Assembly (NCBI GenBank): GCA_029219245.1
Contig: JAQXTA010000006.1
Span: 1 to 64,000, forward strand
Source: Lachnospiraceae bacterium
Lineage (GTDB): Bacteria; Bacillota; Clostridia; Lachnospirales; Lachnospiraceae
Direction: 5' to 3'
Length of the DNA stretch: 64,000 nt
Shown here: positions 55,482 through 64,000 of the stretch, in pieces
Numbering within the stretch: the first letter of the stretch is position 1
Layout of the letters: each line of letters opens with the position of its first letter
Position numbers and translations under genes: made by a program
Notes under the pieces: generated by a model
The model's database searches: none
What the model was told of the DNA's origin: nothing
The model's input: the letters and a program-made list of their open reading frames with translations, nothing else

Positions 55482-57860
55482 ATGGACATTATTTTAAAAC
55501 TGAAAGAGGAACTGAAGGTAGAAAAATGGCAGGTAGAAGCTGCTGTTAAGCTGATAGATGAGGGAAATACCATTCCCTTCATTTCCAGATATCGTAAAGA
55601 GGCAACCGGTTCCTTAAATGATGAGGTATTGCGTAATTTACATGAACGGCTGATTTACTTGCGCAATCTGGAAGAGAAAAAGGAACAGGTTCTGAATAGT
55701 ATTGAGGAACAGGGCAAGTTAACCGACGAACTTAAGGAACGCATTATTGCGGCAGAAACAATGGTCGTGGTAGAGGATTTATACCGCCCGTACCGTCCGA
55801 AGCGTAAGACGCGAGCCAGTGTTGCGAAGGAAAAAGGTCTGGAGGGATTGGCAGAATACATTCTGGCACAGGAGGCAGAAACACCAATTGAGGAAGAAGC
55901 GGCTAAATATGTGCATGAGGAGGAAGACGCTGCCAAATCGGTTAAAAATGTAGAAGAAGCTATTCAGGGAGCCAAGGATATTATTGCAGAAATGATTTCG
56001 GATGAGGCAGATTACCGTATCTACATCCGAAACATTACTATGGAAGAAGGAAAGTTAGTAAGCACTGCCAAGGATGAGAAGGCAGAAAGTGTCTATGAGA
56101 TGTATTATGCTTACGAAGAACCTTTGAAAAAGGCAGCAGGACATCGTATTCTTGCGTTAAATCGCGGTGAGAATGAAAAGTTTCTGGTTGTGAAAGTTGA
56201 GGCTCCGCAAGAGCGTATTTTGCAATATCTCCGTACCAAAGTTGTTAAAAATGACAATTCTGTCACTACACCGATTCTGGAAGACGTAATTTCTGACAGC
56301 TACGTCAGATTGATTGCACCTGCCATTGAAAGAGAAATTCGTAACGACTTAACCGAAAAGGCGGAAGACGGAGCGATTGCTGTATTTGGCAAAAACTTAG
56401 AGCAGCTTTTGCTACAGCCTCCGATTGCAGGAAAAGTAGTACTTGGCTGGGACCCGGCATTCCGGACCGGTTGTAAACTGGCGGTTGTAGATGAAACGGG
56501 TAAAGTGCTGGATACGAAGGTAATTTATCCGACGGCACCTCAGAATAAAGTCGAAGAAGCTAAGACAGAGCTGAAGAAATTGATTAAAAAATACAATGTG
56601 TCTCTGATTTCAGTCGGAAATGGTACGGCATCCAGAGAATCCGAGCAGGTCATTGTAGAGCTGTTAAAAGAACTGGATACTCCGGTGCAGTATGTGATTG
56701 TAAATGAAGCGGGGGCATCTGTATATTCCGCAAGTAAACTGGCAACTGAAGAATTTCCAAATTTCGATGTGGGACAAAGAAGTGCGGCATCCATAGCCAG
56801 AAGATTGCAGGATCCGCTTGCTGAGTTGGTTAAGATTGATCCGAAATCTATCGGTGTTGGACAGTACCAGCATGATATGAATCAGAAAAAATTAAGTGAT
56901 GCGTTAAATGGAGTGGTAGAGGACAGCGTAAATAAAGTTGGTGTTGACCTTAATACGGCTTCGGCATCTCTTCTGGAATATGTTTCCGGTGTAACCAAAG
57001 TGATTGCCAGAAATATCGTAGATTATCGTGAGGCCAACGGCCGCTTTACAAACAGAAAGCAGTTATTGAAAGTAGCTAAGCTGGGACCGAAGGCGTACGA
57101 ACAGTGTGCTGGATTTATGCGTATTACAGACGGAGACAACCCATTGGATGCAACCAGCGTCCATCCGGAATCCTATGAAGCGGCGGAGAAACTTCTTGAT
57201 AAAATGGGCCTGACGATGGCAGATGTCAGAGAAGCCCAGAAAAAGGCGGCAGCCGAGAAAGCAGCGGGCAAAAAGGCAGTTCCGGTGAAAGAAAAACCGG
57301 CAAAGAAACAGCAGAAAGTTGTTATTCGTAATACGAATACAGCCATGGGAAAGGCGTTAGCGGCTGCTATGGGTGGTGTAACGTTGGAAAATTCACAGGA
57401 AGAAAACGGTAAAGGCAGACAGAGTACGGTAACGGCTGAAAAACCGGCAGTAACCGTAAGCAGTTTAGAGAAGAAAATAAAAGATAAGAAGAAAATGGCA
57501 GAGGAGCTTGGCATTGGTGAAATTACCCTGACGGATATTCTGAAAGAACTGGAGAAACCGGCAAGAGATCCGCGTGATGATATGCCGGCACCGATTCTTA
57601 GAAGCGATGTCCTGGATATGAAGGATTTGAAGCCGGGTATGATTTTGAAAGGTACGGTTCGTAATGTGATTGACTTTGGTGTTTTTGTGGACATCGGTGT
57701 CCATCAGGACGGTCTGGTGCATATCTCCCAGATCACAGACCGTTTTATCAAGCATCCGCTTGAGGCAGTCAGCGTTGGTGACATTGTGGATGTACAGGTC
57801 ATTTCGGTAGACATGGCAAAGAAGCGGATTTCCTTAACCATGAAAATAAATCAGAAGTAA
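55482..57860 (+). CDS. tex: Tex-family S1 RNA-binding protein
   Basis: Protein of 792 aa, the transcription accessory factor Tex. N-terminal helical domain, YqgF-like RNase H fold (LGWDPAFRTGCKLAVVDETGKVL), helix-hairpin-helix (NTASASLLEYVSGVTKVIA region) and C-terminal S1 domain (GMILKGTVRNVIDFGVFVDIG in part, to residue 792). Between the helical domain and S1 there is a Lys/Ala-rich, low-complexity stretch of about 80 residues (roughly 585-665), which lengthens it beyond a typical 720-residue Tex. GGAG precedes the ATG. Confidence 0.93.
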   Translation: MDIILKLKEELKVEKWQVEAAVKLIDEGNTIPFISRYRKEATGSLNDEVLRNLHERLIYLRNLEEKKEQVLNSIEEQGKLTDELKERIIAAETMVVVEDLYRPYRPKRKTRASVAKEKGLEGLAEYILAQEAETPIEEEAAKYVHEEEDAAKSVKNVEEAIQGAKDIIAEMISDEADYRIYIRNITMEEGKLVSTAKDEKAESVYEMYYAYEEPLKKAAGHRILALNRGENEKFLVVKVEAPQERILQYLRTKVVKNDNSVTTPILEDVISDSYVRLIAPAIEREIRNDLTEKAEDGAIAVFGKNLEQLLLQPPIAGKVVLGWDPAFRTGCKLAVVDETGKVLDTKVIYPTAPQNKVEEAKTELKKLIKKYNVSLISVGNGTASRESEQVIVELLKELDTPVQYVIVNEAGASVYSASKLATEEFPNFDVGQRSAASIARRLQDPLAELVKIDPKSIGVGQYQHDMNQKKLSDALNGVVEDSVNKVGVDLNTASASLLEYVSGVTKVIARNIVDYREANGRFTNRKQLLKVAKLGPKAYEQCAGFMRITDGDNPLDATSVHPESYEAAEKLLDKMGLTMADVREAQKKAAAEKAAGKKAVPVKEKPAKKQQKVVIRNTNTAMGKALAAAMGGVTLENSQEENGKGRQSTVTAEKPAVTVSSLEKKIKDKKKMAEELGIGEITLTDILKELEKPARDPRDDMPAPILRSDVLDMKDLKPGMILKGTVRNVIDFGVFVDIGVHQDGLVHISQITDRFIKHPLEAVSVGDIVDVQVISVDMAKKRISLTMKINQK

Positions 57861-57878
57861 TACAAGTTGGAGGATAAA

Positions 57879-58604
57879 ATGAACGGTTTAATAGACAGTG
57901 TAAAAGAAAACGTAATTTTTTTGCTGGAGTTTCTGGCAGTGGTGGTAGTGATTTTCCTGATTGCATATGTGGCAGAGAAACTGGCAGTGAAACGAAGTGA
58001 AAGCAGAGAGCGTATCCTAAGTACCAGAAAAGTTGCTATGATAGGTATGTTTTCAGCGATTTCGGCAATTTTAATGTTATTTGAATTCCCGATGCCTTTT
58101 GCACCGGATTTTTACAAGCTGGATTTTAGCGAGCTTCCGGCATTGATTGGAACCTTTGCTTTCGGACCGGTAGCAGGCGTTATGATAGAGTTTTGCAAAA
58201 TTATTTTAAAATTGTTGTTTAAGTCCACCAGTACGGCATTTGTCGGCGAATTGGCAAACTTTGCAGTTGGCTGCAGCTTTATTTTACCGGCATCCCTTAT
58301 TTATCTGTTCCATAAAAGCAAGAAAAATGCCATTATCGGCTGCGTATCCGGTACGCTCTGCATGACGATTTTCGGAACGGCTTTTAATGCCATCTATCTT
58401 CTGCCGAAATTTGCACAGCTTTACGGAATGCCTTTAGAAGTACTGATTGATATGGGAACGAAGATTAACAGTTCTATTACGAATATTACCAGTTTTGTCT
58501 GTTTCGCAGTGGCACCGCTTAATCTGATAAAAGGAACCTCGGTTTCGATTATTACGTTGCTGGTATACAAGCACCTGAGTCCTATTATTAAGAAAACACA
58601 TTAA
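57879..58604 (+). CDS. ECF transporter S component, RibU-like
   Basis: Integral membrane protein of 241 aa. An extra N-terminal helix (about 10-35) precedes the ECF S-component fold (KVAMIGMFSAISAILMLFEFPMPFAPDFYKLDFSELPALIG in part). The FPMPF and KLDFSELP segments are typical of riboflavin-binding RibU. It would take up riboflavin with a shared energising module encoded elsewhere. There is no FMN riboswitch upstream; it follows tex by 18 bases. The ATG at 57879 has GGAGG upstream. Confidence 0.87.
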   Translation: MNGLIDSVKENVIFLLEFLAVVVVIFLIAYVAEKLAVKRSESRERILSTRKVAMIGMFSAISAILMLFEFPMPFAPDFYKLDFSELPALIGTFAFGPVAGVMIEFCKIILKLLFKSTSTAFVGELANFAVGCSFILPASLIYLFHKSKKNAIIGCVSGTLCMTIFGTAFNAIYLLPKFAQLYGMPLEVLIDMGTKINSSITNITSFVCFAVAPLNLIKGTSVSIITLLVYKHLSPIIKKTH

Positions 58605-58988
58605 GATAAAAGTTATTCTAAAGTCATTATAAATTTAATATGTAATTATTTTATTAACAGGCATATTTGTTTCCCTTTTTTGTGTATGCACTTGATTGTT
58701 GCTCAAAATTGGATAACCGATATGTCTGTTTTTTTGACCAAAATCAGTTTGTTGATTTCCCAAATTAAGGTTATTTTAAGGTTGGACATATTTTGCATTA
58801 AGATTTAAATGATATGCTGTTTTTTACAAAAAGCCGTTTCCTTTCAAAATTTTTTGAAAAATTTAATCTTCATAAATTCATAAGAAATTTTTTGAAATAT
58901 TTAATGGGTTTTACCCGTTATATATAGTATACTGAGAAAGGTTTATGGAAAATACAACCGGCTATTTATGTAAAAGAAAGGGAAATTC
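58605..58988. promoter_or_regulatory. AT-rich intergenic region with direct repeats and a dyad
   Basis: A 384-base stretch without a gene. It holds a 21-base direct repeat (58847-58867 and 58885-58905, one mismatch, core AAATTTTTTGAAA) spaced 38 bases apart. A dyad AATGGGT / ACCCGTT follows at 58903-58919, then TATATAGTATACT, which contains possible -10 boxes. I could not settle a -35. No terminator was found after the RibU-like gene. Confidence 0.5.
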
Positions 58989-59699
58989 ATGAGTGCATTA
59001 GTGGAAATCCGGGATATTTGTAAAATATACAATCCCGGGGAAAATGAAGTAAAAGCATTAGATCATGTCAGCCTGACCATTGATGAAAACGAATTTGTTG
59101 CGATTATCGGACAGTCCGGTTCTGGTAAATCGACATTGATGAATATGTTGGGATGTCTGGATGTGCCAACCAGCGGAAGCTATTTTCTGCATGGGCAGGA
59201 TGTATCCCATATGAGTGATAATGAGTTGTCAGATGTGAGGAATAAGGAAATTGGATTTATTTTCCAAGGCTTTAACCTGATACAGAATCTGACTGCTTTA
59301 GAAAATGTGGAACTGCCGCTTATCTATAGAGGTGTTGGCAAGAAAGAAAGAACAAGGCTTGCGGATATTGCCTTAGATAAAGTAGGACTGGAAAAGCGAA
59401 AAACACACAAGCCGTCAGAAATGTCCGGCGGACAGCAACAGCGTGTGGCAATTGCCAGAGCTATAGCACAGGCACCTCCGATTATTCTGGCGGATGAGCC
59501 TACCGGCAATCTCGATTCCGGCTCTAGTAAGGAAATTATGGAGATTTTGAAAAATCTTCATGAAGAAGGCCGAACGGTTATTTTAATTACGCACGATAAT
59601 GAGATTGCCAGCCAGGCAAAACGTGTTATCAAAATTATGGATGGAAAAATAGTTCAGGATTCCGCTAGAGGAATCAGTACGGAAACCGGAACGGAATAG
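58989..59699 (+). CDS. ABC transporter ATP-binding protein (MacB/LolD type)
   Basis: ATPase of 236 aa with Walker [11 protein letters not shown]-loop FIFQGFNLI, signature [14 protein letters not shown], Walker [15 protein letters not shown] and switch His in LITHD. The type is that of exporters with FtsX-like permeases. It heads a three-gene operon with an HlyD-like adaptor and a MacB-like permease. The substrate is unknown; peptides, antibiotics or lipoproteins are family possibilities. Confidence 0.94.
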   Translation: MSALVEIRDICKIYNPGENEVKALDHVSLTIDENEFVAIIGQSGSGKSTLMNMLGCLDVPTSGSYFLHGQDVSHMSDNELSDVRNKEIGFIFQGFNLIQNLTALENVELPLIYRGVGKKERTRLADIALDKVGLEKRKTHKPSEMSGGQQQRVAIARAIAQAPPIILADEPTGNLDSGSSKEIMEILKNLHEEGRTVILITHDNEIASQAKRVIKIMDGKIVQDSARGISTETGTE

Positions 59700-59771
59700 A
59701 ATAGGTACCGAATCAAATCATTAATTTAAAGGGGATAGCCGCAGCGGGATGCGGCGGAAAAGAGAGGAAAA

Positions 59772-61223
59772 ATGAACCAGAAAGAATTAAACACAAATGA
59801 AAAGAAGAAAAGAGAACCGATGGATAAGGCGAAAAAAAAGAAGGTTATCCGAAGAAGTATTTTGGGTGGAATCGCACTTGTCATTGTTTTATTTATTGTC
59901 ATCAATTCCATTGCAGCAAGTAATATGGCAGCTGTAGTTTATACTACACCGGTAACAAGGGATGATGTCGAACAGATACTTAGTACCAGTGGTCTTGTGA
60001 AGACACAGGAATCCAAAACTTATTTTTCGGATGTAGCAGTAGAAATAGGGCAGATTAATGTGACTGCCGGTGATAGTGTAAAAGCGGGAGATGCACTTTT
60101 AACCTATGATGCAGATGCGCTGGCCGAAGCAAAACAGTTGGCAGAATTAAAACTACAGTCTAACGAAGGCGGTTATGAAAGTACTTTATACAAGGACAAT
60201 AAATATATCAGCGAGCTGGGTGAAGCCAATATCAATCTGGAGGTTTTGGAGCAGCAGATTACCGATTGTGAGAATTATGTGAAAGAACTGAATAAGAAAA
60301 TCAAAGATAAGCAGGATGCACTGGCATATGAAGGCGCTTTGCTTCAGATTTCTCTTATTGACTGGTCGGATAAACCTGGATCCGAAGAATATGAGAATCT
60401 GCAGAAACTGGTTCAGTTAAATGCATATGAACAACAGCATAATGCAGATATTGAAGCATGGCAGAATGAAGTAACAGAATATCAAAATAAGATTGCAGCC
60501 TATAAAGAATATAAGGCGGAAATGAAATCGCAGAAAAGTGCTTCCGAGAATGGTTCTTTGGATAATGGCGGCAAGAGCCAGCTAGAGGCTAATACGGAAA
60601 TTGAAAAAATTAGCACAAATGAAACGTTGGCTAATATTGAAAAAGTAGAGAATGGAGTGACTGCAGACTTCGATGGTGTTGTAACGGAAGTTTCTGTTGT
60701 GGAAGGCAGTGTACCAACGGCAGGCACCAAGATGATAACCTTAGAAAGCACAGAAAAGGTTAAGATTGAGATTTCGGTATCCAAATATGATTTGGAGAAA
60801 ATTGCAGTCGGACAGGAAGCAGAAATTACAATTGCAGGAAATCCCTATAAAGGAACTGTTTCTAAAATAAACGGCATGGCAACAACCAATTCCAGCGGTG
60901 CAGCCGTTGTGGGTGCAGATATCCAGATTGATAATCCGGATGACAATATCTTCTTGGGAGTAGAAGCCAAAGTCACAGTACATACAGCCAAAGCAGAGCA
61001 GGTTCTGGTCGTACCGATGGAAGTCATCAACAGTGATAAAGAAGGCGATTTCGTCTATGTGGCCGAAAACGGAGTATTGGTAAAGAAACGTATTGTTGTC
61101 GGTATTTCTTCGGACAATTTCTGTGAAATTAAAGAAGGACTGGAAGAAGGAGAACAGGTTGTCAGCAATGTAACTTCAGGTCTGGAAGAAGGCATGGCAG
61201 TTACTGCCGTTTTGCAGGAATAG
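59772..61223 (+). CDS. HlyD/MacA-like membrane fusion adaptor
   Basis: Protein of 483 aa with a charged N-terminus, one membrane helix (about 35-55), a lipoyl-like half motif, a long coiled coil (roughly 130-270, QQITDCENYVKELNKKIKDKQDAL) and beta-barrel domains (AEITIAGNPYKGTVSKINGM). Gram-positive adaptors of this kind work with MacB-type permeases. It sits between the ATPase and the permease. GAGGAA precedes the ATG. Confidence 0.9.
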   Translation: MNQKELNTNEKKKREPMDKAKKKKVIRRSILGGIALVIVLFIVINSIAASNMAAVVYTTPVTRDDVEQILSTSGLVKTQESKTYFSDVAVEIGQINVTAGDSVKAGDALLTYDADALAEAKQLAELKLQSNEGGYESTLYKDNKYISELGEANINLEVLEQQITDCENYVKELNKKIKDKQDALAYEGALLQISLIDWSDKPGSEEYENLQKLVQLNAYEQQHNADIEAWQNEVTEYQNKIAAYKEYKAEMKSQKSASENGSLDNGGKSQLEANTEIEKISTNETLANIEKVENGVTADFDGVVTEVSVVEGSVPTAGTKMITLESTEKVKIEISVSKYDLEKIAVGQEAEITIAGNPYKGTVSKINGMATTNSSGAAVVGADIQIDNPDDNIFLGVEAKVTVHTAKAEQVLVVPMEVINSDKEGDFVYVAENGVLVKKRIVVGISSDNFCEIKEGLEEGEQVVSNVTSGLEEGMAVTAVLQE

Positions 61224-61242
61224 AGGGTAAAGGAGCAGATAA

Positions 61243-62460
61243 ATGGCACAGATATGGGAATATATTAAGATTGCTTTGATGAATATCAAAAGCAATAAAG
61301 GTCGGTCTGTTCTTACCATGCTCGGAATTATCATCGGTATCGCATCGGTTATTATGGTCATTTCCATTGGTAACGGCGTGCGCAGCCAGATTAACAGTGA
61401 GTTGGATAATATGGCGGGTGGACAGGTAGCAATCTATACGAATGACTCCAGCAAAGAGAACACCGTAACGTTTAATGACGAAGATTTTGAAGCAATTATG
61501 GACAAAGTACCAAATGTCAAAGGTGTTACTCCCCAGTATTCCATGTGGGCGGCAGGCGAAGGCAGAAAGGGTAATTTTGAAGCGATTGTTTATGCCGGAA
61601 ATGAGGCATTGCAATATTGTGTTTCGTCTGATCCGATTATCAAAGGAAGATATTTTACGGCAAGCGATTATTACAGCGGCAATAAAGTATGTGTCATTGA
61701 TGAAAACAGCGCTGTAAAGTTATTTGGTACAACAGATGTCATCGGTATGAGTTTTGATGTTACGATTTATAATGTGACACAGGAAATTACCGTTGTCGGT
61801 ATCCGAAAAAACAGTAATTCGGTCATGGCATCCTTGTTCAATGGAGATAATTTGAAGATTGAAATGCCGATTACAACACTTGGCACAAGCTATGGTTTTT
61901 ATGTGGAGGATTTTACTTCCTTTTATATTATCGGCGAATCGGCAGAGGACTCTGCACAAATAGCATCCGACAGTATCCGGTTGATGGAGAACCGTCATGA
62001 TGTACGTGGAGAAAATAAGATTCTGGTGGAGAGTTTTGCAGATTATGCAGCACAGTATGACAGTATTTTAAGTATTATTACGGTATTTATCTCTTTTGTT
62101 GCTGCAATTTCCCTGTTGGTCGGCGGTATCGGCGTTATGAATATCATGCTGGTTTCCGTTACCGAGAGGACAAGAGAAATCGGTATTCGTAAATCATTGG
62201 GGGCAAGAACAGGATCTATTCTGTTGCAGTTCCTTGCGGAAGCGGGCATTATTACGCTGCTTGGTGGTATTATCGGTATTATAATAGGAAGTCTTGGAGC
62301 GATTGCAGTATGCAGTGCATTTAGTCTTTCGGCGAAGGTCAGCATTTCGACGGTCATTATGGCAACACTGTTCTCTTCGGCAGTTGGTATTTTCTTCGGG
62401 ATCTATCCGGCCAAAAAAGCGGCAAAGCTTAGTCCGATTGAGGCATTACGACACGAATAG
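61243..62460 (+). CDS. MacB-like ABC transporter permease
   Basis: Permease of 405 aa with the FtsX/MacB four-helix topology: helix 1 (MLGIIIGIASVIMVISIGNGV, about 23-45), a 200-residue extracytoplasmic domain, then three C-terminal helices with VGGIGVMNIMLVSVTERTREIGIRKSLGA in part and YPAKKAAKLSPIEALRHE at the end. It forms the exporter with the two preceding genes. GGAG precedes the ATG. Confidence 0.94.
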   Translation: MAQIWEYIKIALMNIKSNKGRSVLTMLGIIIGIASVIMVISIGNGVRSQINSELDNMAGGQVAIYTNDSSKENTVTFNDEDFEAIMDKVPNVKGVTPQYSMWAAGEGRKGNFEAIVYAGNEALQYCVSSDPIIKGRYFTASDYYSGNKVCVIDENSAVKLFGTTDVIGMSFDVTIYNVTQEITVVGIRKNSNSVMASLFNGDNLKIEMPITTLGTSYGFYVEDFTSFYIIGESAEDSAQIASDSIRLMENRHDVRGENKILVESFADYAAQYDSILSIITVFISFVAAISLLVGGIGVMNIMLVSVTERTREIGIRKSLGARTGSILLQFLAEAGIITLLGGIIGIIIGSLGAIAVCSAFSLSAKVSISTVIMATLFSSAVGIFFGIYPAKKAAKLSPIEALRHE

Positions 62461-62461
62461 C

Positions 62462-62590
62462 AATATGACAGGTCCATATATGGAAGACCTGTCATATGCG
62501 AGATTTGCGCAGAGGCGCAAATCTCGGCAGTGTAATATAAGCAGAGGCGCAAATCTTGGCAGTGTAATATAAGCAGAGGCGCAAACTCGG
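62462..62590. repeat. Intergenic palindromic and direct repeat cluster
   Basis: An 11-bp inverted repeat ATATGACAGGT / ACCTGTCATAT (62463-62496) is followed by a 12-bp stem CGAGATTTGCGC / GCGCAAATCTCG (62499-62526). A 32-base unit starting GCAGAGGCGCAAATCT is then repeated at 62509-62540 and 62541-62572, with a partial third copy from 62573. It lies between the exporter operon and a terminator and has no coding potential. Confidence 0.85.
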
Positions 62591-62650
62591 GAAATTGCAG
62601 AGGTTGCACTTGCACTTTGGAGAAATTTCAGTATAATAGAGTAAGTAGAG

Positions 62651-62677
62651 AAAGCACCTACTATGTAGGTGCTTTTT
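62651..62677 (+). terminator. Intrinsic terminator after the exporter operon
   Basis: Stem AAAGCACCTA / TAGGTGCTTT with loop CTATG and two further T. It sits 191 bases after the permease stop, downstream of the repeat cluster. Confidence 0.88.
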
Positions 62678-62716
62678 AGCTAAGAGGGTGTGGAGAAAAG
62701 AAAGGCAGGATTTTGT

Positions 62717-63196
62717 ATGGAAGTAGAATTTGATGTAAAAATGGAATCCGGAATTTTATATGATTATATGATGCATCACACCTTTAGCAGTTTGTCTGGA
62801 TTGTTGGGAGCTGTAGTAGGAGCATTGCTGTTAATTGCTTTTTATGCAGACAGACAGGTTATTTTTCTGGTTGCAGGATTGATTATTCTGATTTATCAGC
62901 CTTGGACACTTTTTTTGAAGTCCAAGCAGCAGATGTTAAACAATCCGGCATTTAAAAAGCCGCTTCATTATAAACTGACAGAGGAAGGCATTGAGGTATC
63001 ACAGGATGGTGAGGTGCAGAACCAGAAATGGGAAGATATGCACAAGGCGGTATCTACAAACAGCAGTATTGTGGTATATACGACACCGGTAAATGCCTGT
63101 ATTTTTCCCAAAAAGGATTTGGGTGAAAACAAGTATAAGGTAATTGAAATGATTTCTACACATATGCCGCCAAGGAAAGTAAAAATCAGAAGTTAA
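62717..63196 (+). CDS. YcxB-like membrane protein
   Basis: Protein of 159 aa from the ATG at 62717, with two hydrophobic helices (about 28-70) and a C-terminal cytoplasmic domain resembling YcxB (HYKLTEEGIEVS, then QKWEDMHKAVSTNSSIVVYTTP). The function of the family is unknown. A GTG further upstream is in frame, but only the ATG fits the domain start. Confidence 0.75.
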   Translation: MEVEFDVKMESGILYDYMMHHTFSSLSGLLGAVVGALLLIAFYADRQVIFLVAGLIILIYQPWTLFLKSKQQMLNNPAFKKPLHYKLTEEGIEVSQDGEVQNQKWEDMHKAVSTNSSIVVYTTPVNACIFPKKDLGENKYKVIEMISTHMPPRKVKIRS

Positions 63197-63292
63197 TATG
63201 AAGACACAAAATCAAAAGAGAAAATCAAGAAGCCGTAAGGATATAAATTATAAAATTGGAAGGTATAAACGAAAGTATCATATTTGAGGCCT

Positions 63293-63730
63293 ATGGAACA
63301 GATAATAGAAACATACAGTGCGCAGGAAACTTTTGCACTGGGGGAAAAAATAGGAAAAAATGCAAGACCGGGACAGGTATATACTTTAATTGGTGATTTG
63401 GGCGTGGGCAAGACGGTCTTTACCCAAGGTGTTGCAAAGGGACTTGGCATTACAGAGCCGGTAAACAGTCCGACATTTACAATCGTACAAGTTTATGAGG
63501 AAGGCAGAATGCCTTTTTATCATTTTGATGTATACCGCATCGGGGATGTGGAGGAAATGGAAGAAATCGGATACGAGGACTGTTTTTACGGAGAGGGGCT
63601 CTGCCTGATTGAGTGGGCAAATCTGATTGAAGAGATTTTGCCGGAGCATTATACACAGATAACGATAGAAAAAAATCCGGAAAAAGGATTCGATTATCGA
63701 AAAATCACAATAGAGGAGCATATTGCATAG
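63293..63730 (+). CDS. tsaE: tRNA threonylcarbamoyladenosine biosynthesis ATPase TsaE
   Basis: ATPase of 145 aa with P-loop GDLGVGKT at 34-41 and the TsaE motifs PVNSPTFTIVQVYEEG, FYHFDVYRI and IEWANLIEEILP. With TsaB and TsaD it makes t6A37 in tRNAs reading ANN codons. The ATG at 63293 is taken as start; its RBS is weak (GAGG four bases away), and a TTG at 63284 is the alternative. tsaB follows by 17 bases. Confidence 0.95.
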   Translation: MEQIIETYSAQETFALGEKIGKNARPGQVYTLIGDLGVGKTVFTQGVAKGLGITEPVNSPTFTIVQVYEEGRMPFYHFDVYRIGDVEEMEEIGYEDCFYGEGLCLIEWANLIEEILPEHYTQITIEKNPEKGFDYRKITIEEHIA

Positions 63731-63747
63731 CGAAGGGAAGGTTAGAA

Positions 63748-64000
63748 ATGAAACTGATAGCATTAGACAGTTCGGGATTAGTAGCTTCTGTGGCAGTCAT
63801 AGAGGATGAATTGCTGATAGCGGAATATACAATTCAATATAAGAAAACACATTCCCAGACGCTGTTGCCGATGTTAGATGAAATAAAGAAAATGATAGAC
63901 CTTGATTTTACGCAGATAGATGCGATTGCAGTGGCGGCTGGACCGGGTTCTTTTACCGGGTTGCGTATTGGCTCGGCAACAGCTAAAGGACTTGCGTTTG
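63748..64000 (+). CDS. tsaB: TsaB, partial at the window edge
   Basis: The first 84 codons of the ASKHA-fold partner of TsaD. It starts MKLIALDSSGLVASVAV and continues with THSQTLLPMLDE and AGPGSFTGLRIG, the TsaB signature. GAAGGGAAGG precedes the ATG. The gene continues past the end of the window. Confidence 0.93.
   Translation, partial: MKLIALDSSGLVASVAVIEDELLIAEYTIQYKKTHSQTLLPMLDEIKKMIDLDFTQIDAIAVAAGPGSFTGLRIGSATAKGLAF

Noticed and set aside
57861-57878. FMN riboswitch ahead of the RibU-like gene
   Set aside because: Only 18 bases separate it from tex, and no RFN element is visible.
60500-60784. Short minus-strand frames under the HlyD-like adaptor
   Set aside because: They are shadows of the coiled-coil coding sequence with no RBS.
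62509-62590. CRISPR array
   Set aside because: The repeats are directly adjacent with no spacers, only 2.5 copies exist, and no cas genes are in the window.

Overview
The window is a stretch of chromosome from a low-GC Gram-positive anaerobe, most like the Lachnospiraceae (Clostridia). The signs are AGGAGG-type ribosome binding sites, a T-box leader on aspS-gatCAB, a SigV/RsiV-type ECF pair, ptb-buk butyrate fermentation genes, hybrid cluster protein, and a PurO-type IMP cyclohydrolase next to a stand-alone AICAR transformylase. I saw no rRNA, tRNA, CRISPR array, complete insertion sequence or prophage.

Layout. 0-8.4 kb: hcp and a ferredoxin divergent from a Crp/Fnr regulator, a creatininase-family amidohydrolase, a VOC protein, a membrane-anchored spermidine-synthase-like protein and a VWA lipoprotein. 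Two gene remnants (MFS, TfoX C-domain) lie among them. 8.4-20.8 kb: an accessory locus with two adjacent double-domain ATC-hydrolase-family proteins, a LysR regulator, and a run reading the other way: aminotransferase, 2-hydroxyacid dehydrogenase, S9 peptidase, serine hydrolase, AraC regulator, polar amino acid ABC transporter and AEC transporter. The transporter's binding-protein gene carries an in-frame TGA. 20.8-29.8 kb: T-box-controlled aspS-gatC-gatA-gatB, small membrane proteins and guaB. 29.8-36.1 kb: a PocR/GAF/GGDEF/EAL protein, purO and purH-like genes, and an ECF sigma/anti-sigma pair. 36.2-38.2 kb: ptb-buk on the minus strand. 38.4-43.8 kb: an operon for D-amino acid, D-glutamate and 5-oxoproline metabolism (D-amino acid aminotransferase, both halves of the D-glutamate cyclase family as separate genes, and pxpBCA), behind a terminator-bearing leader. 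43.9-49.5 kb: a cytidylate-kinase-like gene and a Liv branched-chain amino acid transporter. 49.6-64 kb: secA, prfB with its programmed frameshift, DUF975 and SprA-like proteins, tex, a RibU-like ECF transporter subunit, a MacB-type exporter operon, and tsaE-tsaB running off the end.

How it fits together. Much of the window concerns amino acid uptake and conversion: two ABC importers, two PLP transaminases, the D-Glu/5-oxoproline operon and the ATC-hydrolase/peptidase locus. The most interesting places are (1) the complete D-glutamate/5-oxoprolinase operon with its undescribed attenuator-like leader, (2) the ATC-hydrolase/peptidase/transporter locus as a possible cyclic-amino-acid or peptide salvage system, (3) the T-box whose putative specifier reads GAAC, which could serve Glu (GAA) and Asn (AAC), and (4) several leaders in which a terminator or hairpin sits directly on the ribosome binding site. 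All functions are inferred from sequence reading alone; no database search was possible.
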